Below are positions 11,693 to 24,000 of a DNA stretch of 64,000 bases, one piece after another. Where the stretch lies: assembly GCA_000507305.1 (NCBI GenBank), contig DF239636.1, positions 50,779 to 114,778 of the forward strand. The letters run 5' to 3'. The stretch comes from Breviolum minutum Mf 1.05b.01. Lineage: Eukaryota; Sar; Dinophyceae; Suessiales; Symbiodiniaceae. The position numbers and the translations under genes are program-made. How positions within the stretch are numbered: position 1 is the stretch's first letter; the number at the start of each line of letters is the position of its first letter. Under the pieces are notes generated by a model that was given only the letters and a program-made list of their open reading frames with translations, ran no database searches and was not told where the DNA came from.

Positions 11693-12802
11693 TTAATTAA
11701 GTGGCATCATATTGCCTCTTTTCTCTGCATGAATCTTGAGAAGAATTTCCATGGCCAAACTTGCTTGTTGGGGGATGACAATGTTCCCCAACATGCACAG
11801 CCTCGAACGATCGGACTTGTCTTGGCTGGCACTCAGCCAACAGGCCATGGGTAACTTATTTTGAGCGTTCCACTCAGAGCACAAATGGGTCTGAAATGGT
11901 CGAACCTCAATGTCCTGGGCCACGCCAAAAAAACAACAGGTTGATGAGAATGTAGGATGAACGCACACTGACTAACATCATTCACGATAAGTTTCCGTCC
12001 TGAAACAGTGGCTCGTTGCCACGGATGGCCAAAAGGAAAACGCGAGGTCTATGCATCTAAGCCAGGTTAAGCAGGAAATGCAACAAGTATGATGTGATGG
12101 CTGGTCTAGAGTTGAGGCACAAACCGGGAATCCGCATTGATTCACCTCTGTAGTTGCCCATAGGAGCGTCAAGCCCCTCTCAGCGCAGGCCTCAACGATA
12201 GACATTGAGAGCTGTGTGGGAACAAGGGGCATGACTGCAACATCTCACCTGCATGATGAACTCCAATACTGCCCTTGTCTCCGGCTTCCGGGAAAGGAGG
12301 CCGAAAACGTTCTCCAAAAGGATGAACCTCCTTGCCAGAGAGGGTGAGTAAGGGTTGGTGGGGCTGGAGTAAATACCATGAAAAAAGCTGACTGCTGGCC
12401 ACTACTGAGATGAGCGCTTCTTTGGGTTCCTCAATTCGTCATACACCCTGAAGGGGTGACGAACCAATGATGATCTCTCCCCGTCCATCCCTAACTGTTC
12501 TCCGGCAACTGATATGTCCTTGGCAACAAAGTCAATGTAATCACTACCTACCCACCCACAAAAGTCATTCAAGACAGGAACGAAATATGAACACTGCCAA
12601 TTGGAAAGTGAGGCCATGACTTGGCAAGGAAATCCTCCTATGACCCCCAAAGCATCAGGATCCTCCTGACCTTTGAAAAGGGCCACGTCGTCGCATAGTC
12701 TTGCTTTGGGAATCAAGCCTTCTGCCATACGCTGCTTGATCACGGATTGACACTGCTGGTCCCGTTCCACCTTGGCCACTGCAACTCCAATTGGGTAAGT
12801 AA
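11693..12802 (-). CDS. Cytosine-C5 DNA methyltransferase core, five exons
   Basis: Transfers methyl groups to cytosine C5 in DNA. Exon a (12802-12621) reads VAVAKVERDQQCQSVI and ends in the motif IV catalytic loop GGFPCQ. Exon b (12518-12406) continues DISVAGEQLGMDGERSSL and FRVYDEL. Exon c (12330-12249) joins in phase to give motif VI, FILLENVFG. Exon d (about 12211-12146) reads IVEACAERGLTLLW. The last exon (11914-11693) holds motif X, LGNIVIPQQASLAMEIL, then a stop. Introns are GT-AG: 102 nt, 75 nt and possibly 37 nt. Phases agree at each join tested. The target-recognition region between exons d and e is poorly resolved, and motif I (SAM-binding FxGxG) was not found in the expected place just upstream. 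This could mean a missed exon, an unusual permuted or short enzyme, or decay. Methyltransferases of this class have been reported inside dinoflagellate retrotransposons, but this copy has introns. Confidence 0.82.
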
Positions 12803-12840
12803 CTGCTGAAAACTTGGCCTCGCACCACCGTTGTGGCGTA

Positions 12841-13566
12841 CATCCACCTCAATCTCATTAAAGGCAGTGGCGGTTGTCAGAGTTAAGTTCTCAGTGGAGG
12901 AGATGTTAACTCGACTTCTTTACAAGCAAAATGTTTCTCTCACTGAATTGCGTTCTGACGCCAACTATGTTTTGGAACGCCCTGACTTGCTCTCTGCCCT
13001 GGGTGTGAAACTCTCATTCTAGCCGGCATTCTCTGTACATAGTCCTTCCTAGCCCGCTTTCACCTTCTTGGCTTTGTGTGATGATGACGGATCATTTTCC
13101 TGATAAAAATGATTGGCTGACTGAATTGAAAGAAACATCAAATATTCTCATTGGATGGGATTCTCATAATAAATACACACCGTCGAAATCTCACAGTAGA
13201 AATGATACCAAGGATCCTGAGACTGAGTGTTTGGGCCTGACTCCTGCGCTTCAACGTGCACTTCTGTCCAAGTCTTTGCTGCGAAGCTCCAGGTCCACCT
13301 CATTGCGGAAAGGGATTGAGTTTGATGGCATGGGTTTAAATCTTAAGCGTCATGCGCAGCAGCACAAAAGAGCAATATGTGGAATCTTGAGGGTCCAGCT
13401 GTTTGCCACCCCAATTCGTTACCACAGGCGTTCCGCGGGGCACCCTGACCAATGGAAAACACTACAAAACTTTTGTAAACAACAAAAAAGAGTTTCGCTA
13501 TATATCATGCTGCCTGATTTGATTGACGCCAATGCAGCGCACAACAGCGCAAGTCTCACCAATTAA
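12841..13566 (+). CDS. Two plus-strand coding-like stretches, unknown
   Basis: About 12880-13020 reads FSVEEMLTRLLYKQNVSLTE and ends in a stop; 13078-13566 is open for 162 codons (MMMTDHFPDKNDWLTELKE). Composition is plausible for protein but I recognise no family. They lie antisense to the gap between the methyltransferase core and its possible 5' exons, so they may sit within an intron or be remains of a mobile element. Confidence 0.3.
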
Positions 13567-13938
13567 CAGGTGATGGGCTCCATTGCTGCTCACGCTGCGC
13601 GACATGATTGGCAAAGAGCTAGCCAAACAAAATAAGCATGATGATAGCTCACTTACTAGAAACAAGTGAAATTGAAATCACCGCTGAAACTGTTTAAAGC
13701 TGCACGCAAGGAGCTTGACATACAGCTGCAAGAAAATAATTTACACCAGCTGCATGAAACTCACAACCAAGGAAAACTGACCTTCAACAGCTGAGGCTAC
13801 CGCCTCGATAGGCCCAAATCAAGGCCACAAACTCCTGCAAACAAGGACACCACTGGGGCCTTCGAAGCCTGACGATCGGGCCAGCAGTCAAAACCACGAA
13901 ACACCGTCATGCCAGATTTTTGACTGAGGAAGAATTCA

Positions 13939-15288
13939 TCATATGATAAATGATTTCAAAAATATCTGCTGCAAACTGGGCAATGGACGGACTTGCTGAG
14001 AGCGTCCGGAAACATCGCTTGAAACACTTCCTTGTTGACAGAGTTTGGATGAGCATTTGTCCATCCAAGAGGTAGGCCTGACACTTGCCAACTTGTTCAA
14101 AACTGAATCCAAATCAAAGACCGCATTGAAGCCCTGACCTGACATGTACTCGGCCGTGGGCGGCCTCAAGTACTTGGCATCCTTTGGAGCGGTACCTTCT
14201 TTCATGCAGCGCTGGAATTCGGTGCAGAACCGAACTTGGTTGGCCAAATCCTGAGATACACAAACCACTTTTGAAGTCCACCCAGAGAATCAAAAACTTT
14301 ACCACTCGGCGCCAAACCGACAAGGCCCGTGGCGACGGATCTCGTAGCACAGCAGTGGTGGTTCCACTGAAACAGCCTCGGAAAAAACCCCGTGTGGCAA
14401 AACTCACAGAAAAAATTCACATGATCACCAATCCAAGCGATGCACGGATTGTCGACCATGAGCCGAACCTTTTCCTCCCGGAGAATATTTTCGTTTTCCC
14501 GTCTTTCTTGATTTTTTTGGTGGCCCTGTTCACCTTGGCCGTTCCAATAGGTTTACATCGGAAAACAATACGCTGACCAAAAAAAAGATAATCATTGAGG
14601 CCTGAACGCACACCAGGCCCAGTGGCGGTGCTTTCGGCAAACGAAGCAAGTACGGCATCGCTGACAACCCCACTGCAAACGCATAGCGAGGCATCGTCGC
14701 CTTGCAATCGCGCACATCACTTGACCGCAAGGTGCTTGGCACTTTGCGACCAACTCTTCGTTTTGCGACCACATCCTGGTGACCCAGGGACCAAAATTTG
14801 TTTTCAAAAAAAAACTTCAAATGGCAAAATCATGCAGAAATTCCTTCTTGATCTTCTTCTTGGCCCCCACCTTCTTCCTTACACCTTCAAGCCTCCGTCA
14901 CAAGTCACTAAGTGAAGATGGTTTGCTCAGCAATATGTGATTGAATGTATTTCCTACCCGTATCGCCCGTATCGCCTCTTCTGAGAAATCGCAGTTTTTC
15001 TGCGACCTTTCTTCATGACTGGCGGCCTCGGATCGGGCACCAGACTGGCCCAAAGGAGACCAAATGTATTTCATTATCCGTATCGCCCTTATCGCCTCTT
15101 CTGAGAAATCGCAGTTTTTGTGGGAACTTTCTTCATGACAGGCGGCCTCGGATCGGGCACCAGACTGGCCGAAAGGAGGCCAAAAAAAACACAGATCTGA
15201 AATATTGTTTCAAAAAAAAACACCAAGGGCGTCGCCCTTGACTGTCTTCACCATCATCGCTGAGTTCTGCGATCTCTTTCGGAGGCAT
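13939..15288 (-). CDS. Possible upstream exons of the methyltransferase gene or a separate gene
   Basis: The minus strand has a good candidate start at 15288 (MPPKEIAELSDDGEDSQG, an acidic N-terminus) followed by coding-like stretches around 14590-14417 (IVFRCKPIGTAKVNRATKK, then TKIFSGRKRFGSW) and 14268-13939 (FCTEFQRCMKEGTAPKDAKY, AEYMSGQGFNAVFDLDSVL). None matches a family I know. Position and direction suit a 5' part of the methyltransferase gene, but the joins are not shown. A tandem duplication lies inside it. Confidence 0.35.
14945..15182. repeat. 119-bp tandem duplication
   Basis: Two copies with period 119 bp (starting 14944 and 15063) share the boxes CGCCTCTTCTGAGAAATCGC and GGCGGCCTCGGATCGGGCAC. 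The copies differ at scattered positions, so this is an old event and not an assembly repeat. Confidence 0.9.
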
Positions 15289-15629
15289 GGTCGCTATCTC
15301 AACCAAGCTCACTGACACCAAAAAGGGCTGCGGTTCAAACCACGTGAAACCGGAGTCGGCGAGTGAAAAGAAACGGTCAAGACTCAAAACACTATTACTG
15401 ATATTGTTAGTTTCCCAATGTCCAAAAGGAAAGATAAGTTTTGCGCTTGAAGCTTCAATTTGTTCTTGTGAACTTGAAGGCAACAAATGCTACAAAAAAA
15501 TCCCTGTGGACAGCGGCTTGGAAATTTTGCAAGCAAAAAAACATTTTTTTCAAACACATTCATTTGAAGTCTGAATTCAAGTCATGAATACAAGACTCAG
15601 ACTGCTTAGCGCTGTACTTAACGCTGTCA

Positions 15630-15780
15630 CTATGAAGACAGCGTTGATGGCAGCATCGTATCAATATAATCGATGATGGCAGCATCGTATCTATTCAATA
15701 CTACTCATCGCAGCATCAATGGAATAGATTTAAAACCTTTCAGTTTGAGACCCCCTTTCAATTTGAGACCCCCATTCAGG
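15630..15780. repeat. Small direct repeats upstream of the retroelement fragment
   Basis: GATGGCAGCATCGTATC occurs twice (about 15646 and 15675) with a partial third copy near 15708. A TTTGAGACCCCC box occurs twice near 15747 and 15763. The GAGACC motif also recurs in the 3.7-4.3 kb array. The role is unknown. Confidence 0.6.
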
Positions 15781-15794
15781 GAAAATTTTCTTAG

Positions 15795-16904
15795 TTGTAT
15801 TTGATGCACGGCCAGCCCTTTGGTGCAGGACACGCAGTCCCGAACTTTTATAGGGTAGCTGAGTGGATATCCCGCCTCCTGATTAGGGCTTTTGGGTTGG
15901 TGATCGATCACTTCTTCGATGACTTCTTCTTGGTTTCAGTGGCCCAAGAATCCAAGACAGCATCTTTCTGCGTCAAAGAGGTTTTTGGAGCATTGGGCTT
16001 TCTTCTGGACCCTGAAAAGACCCAAATACCATCGGAAGTCTCAAATGTGTTAGGAGTGATCATTAACACCAGCTCATTGACTACCCAGAGATCTCTCCTG
16101 GTTGAGCCAAAACCCACCAGGAAGAAAAATTTGGTATTTATGATTGACAAAATTCTTGAGTCAAGGGAGCTTCAACCCACAGTTGCCGCAAGCCTGGTCG
16201 GGAAGTTCGGCTTCCTGTGCTCTACCATGTATGGCAAAGTGGGAAGGTGCTGTACAAACTCCATCAGAGCCAGACAGTACTCACTTTCAGGGGATTTCTC
16301 CTTGAGCAATGAGATAGTCGTCTCCTTAAAATTGATGAGATTGTTTGTTCAAACAGCCTCCCCAAGAATGCAGTTTGTTGACCCTTCGAAGCCACCCGTG
16401 ATCCTCTACACGGATGCATCAGACGTGCCTGAAAGAGACCCAAGGTTTGTGGTAGGAGCAGTCTTGTTTGACCCTGAGTCAAACCTTCTGCAACATACCT
16501 ATTGGGTTGTTCCCTTGGAAGTCGTCAATCACTGGCTTCCAAAAGAGACTTACATGGGTCAATTGGAAATTCTGGCAGGCCCTCTCGCCATCTCCACATG
16601 GAGTTCCATATTGACCCAACGACAGGTTATACACTTTGTTGATAATGACAGTGCAGCCGCCTGTCTCGTCAAGGGTTATAGTTCCAAAACTGATTCTTCC
16701 GGATTAGTTGGAACTTATTGGTTGGCAGTGTCCGATTGTATGACAGAGCCTTATATTGATAGGGTTGAATCCAAATCAAATTTGGCTGACGGACCAACCC
16801 GACTCTCCTTTGATGAAGTCTTACAATTAGGGTCTACCCTTGTCACCCCTATAGTACATAGCCTCTTAGACCCTCTTAGTTCTTCGTCTCACTGGTTTTT
16901 CTAA
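15795..16904 (+). mobile_element. 5'-truncated reverse transcriptase-RNase H fragment (DIRS-like)
   Basis: The plus strand is open for 369 codons. It begins within the palm of a reverse transcriptase (QPFGAGHAVPNF), has the catalytic box as HFFDDFFLV (an F-x-DD form), the downstream LGFLLDPEKTQ and LGVIINT thumb-side motifs, and then a full RNase H: YTDASD, the Glu in GQLEILAG, VDNDSAA, and SNLADGPTRL. This RT plus RNase H order with an ADxxTR-type ending resembles DIRS/Ngaro-type elements, though a Gypsy-like origin is not excluded. Fingers, gag and any recombinase or integrase are missing upstream, so it is a dead fragment in spite of an intact frame. It sits in the divergent strand switch. 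Confidence 0.75.
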
Positions 16905-17392
16905 TGTGGTGTGCGATCTAAGCTTCCACTCCAGCTTAGTCCAAATCATCAGGTTGCCACAATTTACAAAGGGGGAAACCACAACCTTCAAAGGGAACAG
17001 GGGCATCCCACCTTTGATGGCAATTGGTGAGCAGTTTTGGCTGTGTGAGACCACCTGACTTCGCTCAACTCAGAGGGGTCTAGCCAGACCAAACTGTTGG
17101 GGTAACTCGCACCCACCGGAGAAAAAGAAAAGAAAGCGGCACTGTCGACTTTCGTAGTTGGAGATTGATTAGCAAAAGGGTATCAAAAGTTGTACTAGTA
17201 CCACTTCTGACCAGAATCCGAAATGTTTTGAAATAAAATCAAAAAGTGCGTGAGGACATTATTCCCAAAATGACCCACAAGTTATTCCATTGGAGTTAGC
17301 AAGCCAGAACTCTCTCTTCAGGCTGTGGTGTGTGTGATAGCCTAAAACATCCTAAAACCCATTGGTGAACTTTGAATCACATCTCTTGGGGG

Positions 17393-17512
17393 GGTTTAAC
17401 TAACAGCCAAATTCCCTGAAAAGTGGTGGTTTTGAGACGATCTTGTACTTTCCTTTTTGGACCTAAACGCCTATTTTCAGGTGCGAAGTGTTAAGTTCAG
17501 GGAGTGTGTTTT
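17393..17512. mobile_element. Family C inverted-repeat element (degraded)
   Basis: The left part has ACTAACAGCCAAATTCCC and the right part CTATTTTCAGGTGCG then TTAAGTTCAGGGAGTG, matching the consensus of the CCCTGAAACTAACA family. It is the leftmost palindromic element seen in the window. Confidence 0.55.
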
Positions 17513-17784
17513 TATCTTGGAAAATAAAAAAGGCTGGAACCTGATCATCACTCACGTTTGAAAAGAAAAATCATCTGAACCATCCACCTCCCTTCTTGGG
17601 TTCAAAAAATCTGAAAAAATCCAGGGTGTACAGTATCTCTTCCATGATTTTTTTTTTGTGAGGATTTTTTTTTTTTCGGAAGGGACATATATAAACCTCA
17701 GACCAAACCCAACCTAAGACCCATGAGTTGGGTCTGAGCATTTCATTCTTTTAGCGTTTCGTCATCCCCAAAGTTCAGCCCATC

Positions 17785-17999
17785 CACTTGGAGGATCGGG
17801 CCCAAACCAGTTAGTAAGTGATCAAATAAACCATTTCTGATCGTTGTGGAATCCCCTAAGGATCGTTGTTGTTACCCTTCCAAAAATGGCCAATATATAT
17901 CCATGGCTTATTAAAAGTTAGGGGGTGATGGTGATCCTAACTCACCACGTCATACGTGGACCCGTCCCCGTCCGTCCTGGGAACCCCATGATCCTCCAA
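17785..17999. mobile_element. Family I inverted-repeat element, 5' of exon 18042
   Basis: The left end ACTTGGAGGATCGGGCCC is mirrored by ATGATCCTCCAAGCATG on the right. The element ends about 43 nt upstream of the AG|GAT acceptor at 18041. Confidence 0.65.
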
Positions 18000-18041
18000 G
18001 CATGGGGCCCAAACCTAGGGGGGGTGATCCAATCTACCGAG

Positions 18042-21000
18042 GATTTGATGTCACGACGACGTAATCGCTTCAATGGAGTGATGGAAGTGAATAAAGATGG
18101 AAGCAACGCAATGAAGATTGTGCAGGTGAAGCGGGGAATCTTTCCCAAAAAGCAAAGGTTTGTTTGGTTGGTTGGTTGGTTGGCTGTGGTTGGTTGGATG
18201 GTTGGTTGGTTTGTATGGGTTGGTTCGTGGATTGGGTTGGGGTTGATTTGGGTTGGGTTGGTTGGGTTGGTTGACTGAGATTCAGATGTTTTTTTTCGCC
18301 CCAGGAAGTCCAAGGGTTCTTTTCGTCAAATGGTGGTTCAGCACCCACTTGCTTGTTGAGTCGGGCTCGAGCAAATCAAATGCTGCATTGACTCACTGCA
18401 AAATGTGACAAAAAGTTAGGAATGATCAGAACGCTCCCCCATTTTGGGCTTGCGAGCTACTAAAAAAAACAAAACATCATTACCATCTTAGATCATCGCA
18501 GGAATTCATGACAGTTCAATACAAGTGAATTAATGACCTTTCTCTTTTTGAAGTTTCATCCAACTGACAAGATTCTGCTGAAGGAAAATGGTATTTTGTT
18601 TTGGGATACCCTGCCTGAAACTAAGAGCTCGCACCTGAAAATGGATGCTTGGAAGACGGTCCTTTCCTTTTGGGGCCCGGCCTATTTTTAGGGACTATGT
18701 CAGTTTCGGGGAGGGTAACCCCCCAAATGACTGAGGGATTTGATGGCTGAAAATGGTCATCAATTCATGCCTTGGTAGGGGTGGTTTTTTGGAGCTTTTG
18801 GAACTCCGAGGATTTCTCCAAGTCATTGATTTTTCCATATTTTGAAAGCTGTTACTAGTTGGAACTCACCATGTTCCTTGTTCCCAACAAATACTGTTGA
18901 TGGAATAAACCGAAAAACACCCACATGGGATGTAAAAAACCCATGGTAAATCAAGGGGATTAGACTACCATATCAACTCGTGCATGAATTCTTCCATCAA
19001 CAGTAGTACACTTCAGTTCCCACCTTGTGAAAACGTTGTTTTTGTTCGCTAATCCGACAAACATTTTTTTATATTCCAAAACCTTCGATTTTACGCGATT
19101 TTGCGGTCCGCCGGCAGGCCTTTGGCAATTGCCCCAAGTATATCACCCGACGTCGCGTGGTAAAGATGGGGAAGAATTGTGGTGGCACAGGCGATGCGCA
19201 GGAATACCAGCAGTTGAGTGCGGATGATGCGAAAATGTTGCAAAACGCGGAGCCTTGGTTTTGTGAAGTTTACATGAAAAAAAGGGGGGTCCTTCAGTCC
19301 TTGAGCTCTTTTTTTTTGGAGTGGTATTACTGTTGATGTATATGTATATACATGTATATATATATGTTCTTTACAACAACATAAATGTATATTATACAAA
19401 TGTAAATACATACCCAGTATATTTCGTGGTCTATTAAATGAGGAGGGATGTTTGGTTGAGTTCCAGAATGCCCCCAACAAAAAGAACACACCAGGGGCCT
19501 GTTTTGAGAGGTCCGGAAGTGTTCAACTACTTGGAGGATCATCCCATTTAGTAAGTGGTTAATAACCATGGTTAGTAAGTCCCCTAAGTTATATGGGACC
19601 CCTCCCAAATGGCCGAACTTCATGGCTTATAAATAGGGGTTACTAACCAATTACAAGTCCTGGGATGATCCTCCAAGTACGGAGATTCCCATGTCATGAT
19701 TTTTTCTTTGGGGGTTTCCACAGCTTACCTCAGCGAGCTCGGTTCTACTGTATATGATTTGTGGCATTTTTCATGTTTGCAAGAAATGCCTCTCTACGTA
19801 TAAAACTTGTCACAGATAAACGAAACGAAAACCCGCAAAAGCAACAAAATTTCAGCCCCGGACAAAATGAATGGTTGGAAGATGACAAAAAATCCATTCC
19901 TTTTGAGTTGTGGGTCCTTTTTTTTAAAGGTGACGAAATTTGGTGGTATTTGGTGACATTTTCAGGGACTGTTAATTGTTGAGTTTTTTTAATTTTTGCA
20001 CAGCTGGTTTGAAATGGTGACGTCTGTCAGTGGAGCTGGTTGGTACAACTTGGAAGGCATAAAGTGGAGAAGCGACGTGAAAGAATCGAGGTGTATTTAA
20101 ACATCCCCTTTGTTTGGTAGGGATTGAACACTAGGATTCCTAGACTAGACTATGATACTTAGTAGTGTATTTGATTACCCTAAGATCTGAGATTTTCAGT
20201 GCGAATATTTTTCAAACAACCAAGGGGGATTTTTGAATAAAGATCACTAAATCGTTGTTGCGCGTGGCATGAATTTACATCCTCGGTGTTTTGGAAGATT
20301 GACTGTTTCCGTCATAAAGTCTCTTTTGTTCATTGAAATTTCCAAGGATATGATGTACCTGGGTACTGGTCACAAAGACTTTGGTGCCGACATGAACATC
20401 CGTGGTGGTCAAAAAGGCTTCATGCGTTCACTGGCAGAGGGCCGATTTTTGGCTTGGCCTGACTACGTCGGGCACCTCGGCGAGGAATAAAAGTTGAAAA
20501 CTTGGCTTTCCTGGATTTTTTCTGGTGAGTAGCCGGCAGTTAAGTAAGGTAAGTACCCAGGGTTTATTTAAATACCTTAGACTACCATTTTTATTATCCT
20601 GGTAGGTATTTTTATTACCATCACCCTTAGACGGGAACCCTGTATTTGATGAGCTGGACTGTAGTTTTTTGGAACTGATTTCCCGGATTGAAAACCCTTC
20701 AGAAGTGGCCTTGATCGATCAGTTGGTTGGAACGAACGAAATCTCTGAAGAAAAAGAGTGGGGTGAATCATTTTTTTTGGTGGGTTGGCAGAAGTAGACG
20801 AATTCAGTACCATTAGAATCCATGATGATGTATTCATATATATATAATATGTATGTACAGTCCATATAGATTCTTTTAACTTTCAGTTTCTTAAAAAAAG
20901 TGCGTTTTATGCCTTTTTAATGTGGGAAAAACCAACAAACAATTTCATGGTTTACTTGGGACTGAATCTCCAGTTGGTCGACCAGGTCGATAGGTCGATA

Positions 21001-24000
21001 CTTGGAACCCGGAACCAGCAGGTGAGTCAGGTGAAAATCAACCGGCTGTTCGTCTAGGGGATTTGTTGGGGATGAAAAACTACCCCGTTATGTGGGGATT
21101 GCAGTAAACCATTATGAGGATCCCTATGAAACAACCAGGATGACTCATGGAACGTAAGGCTGTTTTTTTTTTTGTGTGGCTCAAGTGGTGGTTTCCTGGG
21201 GAATCATGGTAATACCGGCAGCTCTTCACCATGACCTTCATGTAGGTTCTGTTGAAACCATCGAAATTTGTGTTATTTTTTCTTCCAAGTGCACTTCTTA
21301 GTGTTTTTTTTGGGGGGGGGGGGGACGGGGGAGTCTTCCCACTTGGGGGGGGGCGGGTTTTGTTCAGGAATGGTTTCTACATGAGTTTGGGCAATACCAA
21401 GCTGAATCCACAGGCGCTTTTCTTTCCCCCGAAAAAAATGGGGGGCGGGTCCCCGGGGGGAGTTTTTTTTTTCAGGTGTGAATTTTTGTTTTTTTTTGGT
21501 GATAAAAACCTCAGGCTTCTGGGATATTTTTTTTTCAGGCTAATGGGACTTGATTTTATTGTCAAGGTAATCCACCAAGTTAAGTAGTCCTTATTTTCTA
21601 TGAAATGTAACAGTTTTTTTTTTCATCACGAGAAAAAACACACACAACATATTGCAAGTGAAATTTGGCCGTACTACCCGTGTCCCGTTGGAAGTTGGTA
21701 AATGGTGATCGGATCAATGGGTTAATTCATCTACTTATAAATTCCATCAAAACTTGAATGGGACCGAATCCCAACGGACCCCTTGAAGAAGGTTACTAGA
21801 GCTATGAAAAATACCCAGGTTTTTTCGGGGTCCGTGGACCGTGGGTGAGTGAACTGTCCAAGTTGGACCATCAACAAAGCACTTGCCACTTCACTAAAAA
21901 GAAGCATTTTGACTATCAACGCCCTCCGTGGCATCTCTTCACCTATCACTCCTGTTGGAGATTTCTTGGATAAATGGGATATATGAGGGATTATAAACCC
22001 ACTGATCAAATTTTGTGTAAGTGGAGTGACCTAGGGTCCCTATCCTTAGATGTCCTTCTAGGAAGTGAGTTTTATCAAGGTTTGTAGGGTTGCGTGTTTG
22101 TTGACCCCAAGTAATATCCCATTCACAAGTTGGTCTATGAGTAGTAAATGGGTTAGTTCACCTACTTATAAAAATGGGATATTCCTTAGGGTGAAATAAC
22201 TAACCCACTGATCCTAACCATTTCTTAACTTCCGTTCATTCCCGGGACATCCTACCAATGCACCAGTTCCCAGTTCCTCTTTCAGGGCATCGGCATCGCT
22301 GTTCAGGCTGGCGCTCTGGTGGTTGATTGGGATGACACGGGCCGCGGGTTGCAAATTCTGGGTTCCACCGAGACCTATGAACGCCAGGCGCGGTGGCGGG
22401 TGGTGGAAAGATTCCTTGGACCCTTTAGGGGGATAAAGATTGTGGGAGTGGGTGTTTCCTCAAATGGTGGGTTTTCCCCCCAAACACCCCAAGTGCTGAT
22501 CATTTCTAGTAGGAAAACCCCATGGGTTTGTTGGGGAAACCCACCATTTTAGGAAACCCCATAATTTTGGGAACAGCAGTTGGGAGTGGTGTTTTCTTTT
22601 TTTTGGACAAAGTCAATTAATCAAGGGAAATTTTTGAGGACTCCCTAAAGAAGCCCTTGAAGTATGGGAATGGTATGAGAAGCTTATGGGAAGGGGGTCC
22701 CAGTATTCGGGGTCAAGCTGCCATGTTGTTTACCCGAAGGTAAACTCGGCGAAATTTGGAGTACCCCCTGTACCAAGGTTCACTCTTCTTTCTCGTCGAT
22801 CCTTTCCTTTTGCTTGTGGAACGGGGTTATACTTTTTTTGCAAAGTATTCTGTATTCCGAACGGTGGGATAGAATGATAATGAATGATATATGAATAGCC
22901 CCTGAAACTAGCATAGCCCCTGAAAATCAATGGTTGGAAGATGTTGTTTTTGTTTGGGATGGCCCATTTGCAGGTGCTATGTTAGCTTCAAGGAGGGTAT
23001 CAATCATATGATATACTCAGAATTCCCTACCTGTACACTAAGTGTTCTTGACTTCTTGCCGGGTACGCATTTTTCTACCCTATTTTTTTTTAGAAAAGTT
23101 GTTTCCCCTATTCGAAAGGCCTTCACTAAAACTTGCTCCAGGAAATCCAAGATGGAACAGTTCCAGAGGCTTTGGTGGAAGGCTTAAGGGCAATGTTGGA
23201 AGATGAACCTCAATCGTTACGTATGGTGGTGGTCAAGGCGTTGTTGGGCATCAATAAATTGGTGGAGGAAGAAGAGGATTTTTTTGGGAGAAAAGGTGAT
23301 CGATGGTGTGACTGCAAACATATAGCCAATTATGCCGGTTTAAAACCAGTTGCTGTTAATTTCCATCAACTTTACCCCTAAAAACCAGCCACAGTTGCCT
23401 GAAAAAATGGTACACTAGGCTTTCCAGGTGGTTGTTTTAAATAGATGGTGATGGTAGAGAAATGATGAATTTTTGACGTCAAAATCCAACAATCCAACCA
23501 CTGACCACAAAAATCAGGTTGCTTTAGTGATATTTCCAATGAATGGTCTATATCAACCAATGGTTTACAAGGTTTGCAATGTTTTGAACTTAGTGGCACT
23601 ATCTACTAAACTAAGGTGTAATACGTAATCATGAAAATCTAACAAATCCCCAATCAAAAAGAGCCAACCATTTTCCTCCCGGCAGAGGTGGAAATTGTCC
23701 GGAATATTCCGCAGTACTGTCCCCACAAGTGCCCTCCTGTCGCAGGGCACAGGAGTTTTGTGTAAGCTTCAAGGCCAATGACTGGCTCAGCAAAAAAGAC
23801 ACCATCTCGAAAAGAAAAAAACCAGTTGCAAAGAAACTCGCTGGTTCAAGCCGTTTTCGGGAATTTTTGTGAATTTTGATACATTGAGTACTCTCGAGAA
23901 GTTCCACGGCTTCCGTAAGATTTCGAAGTTGAGCTAAGCAGAGAGTACAAACTCACATCCTGAATCCTGAAATATTTGGGTTAGACTCATAACACCAACT

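Larger units (their letters stand above)
15289..18041. other. Divergent strand-switch region
   Basis: All supportable genes to the left are on the minus strand and all to the right on the plus strand. Apart from the retroelement fragment and small repeats this interval has no clear gene. In dinoflagellates and kinetoplastids such head-to-head boundaries are candidate transcription start regions (established for the group); promoter activity here is inference. Between 16905 and 17390 I see nothing definite. Confidence 0.5.

Noticed and set aside
18160..18348. Trp/Val/Gly-rich plus-strand and Pro/Thr/Asn-rich minus-strand proteins
   Set aside because: Both come from the GGTT simple repeat in an intron; the true exon ends at 18125.
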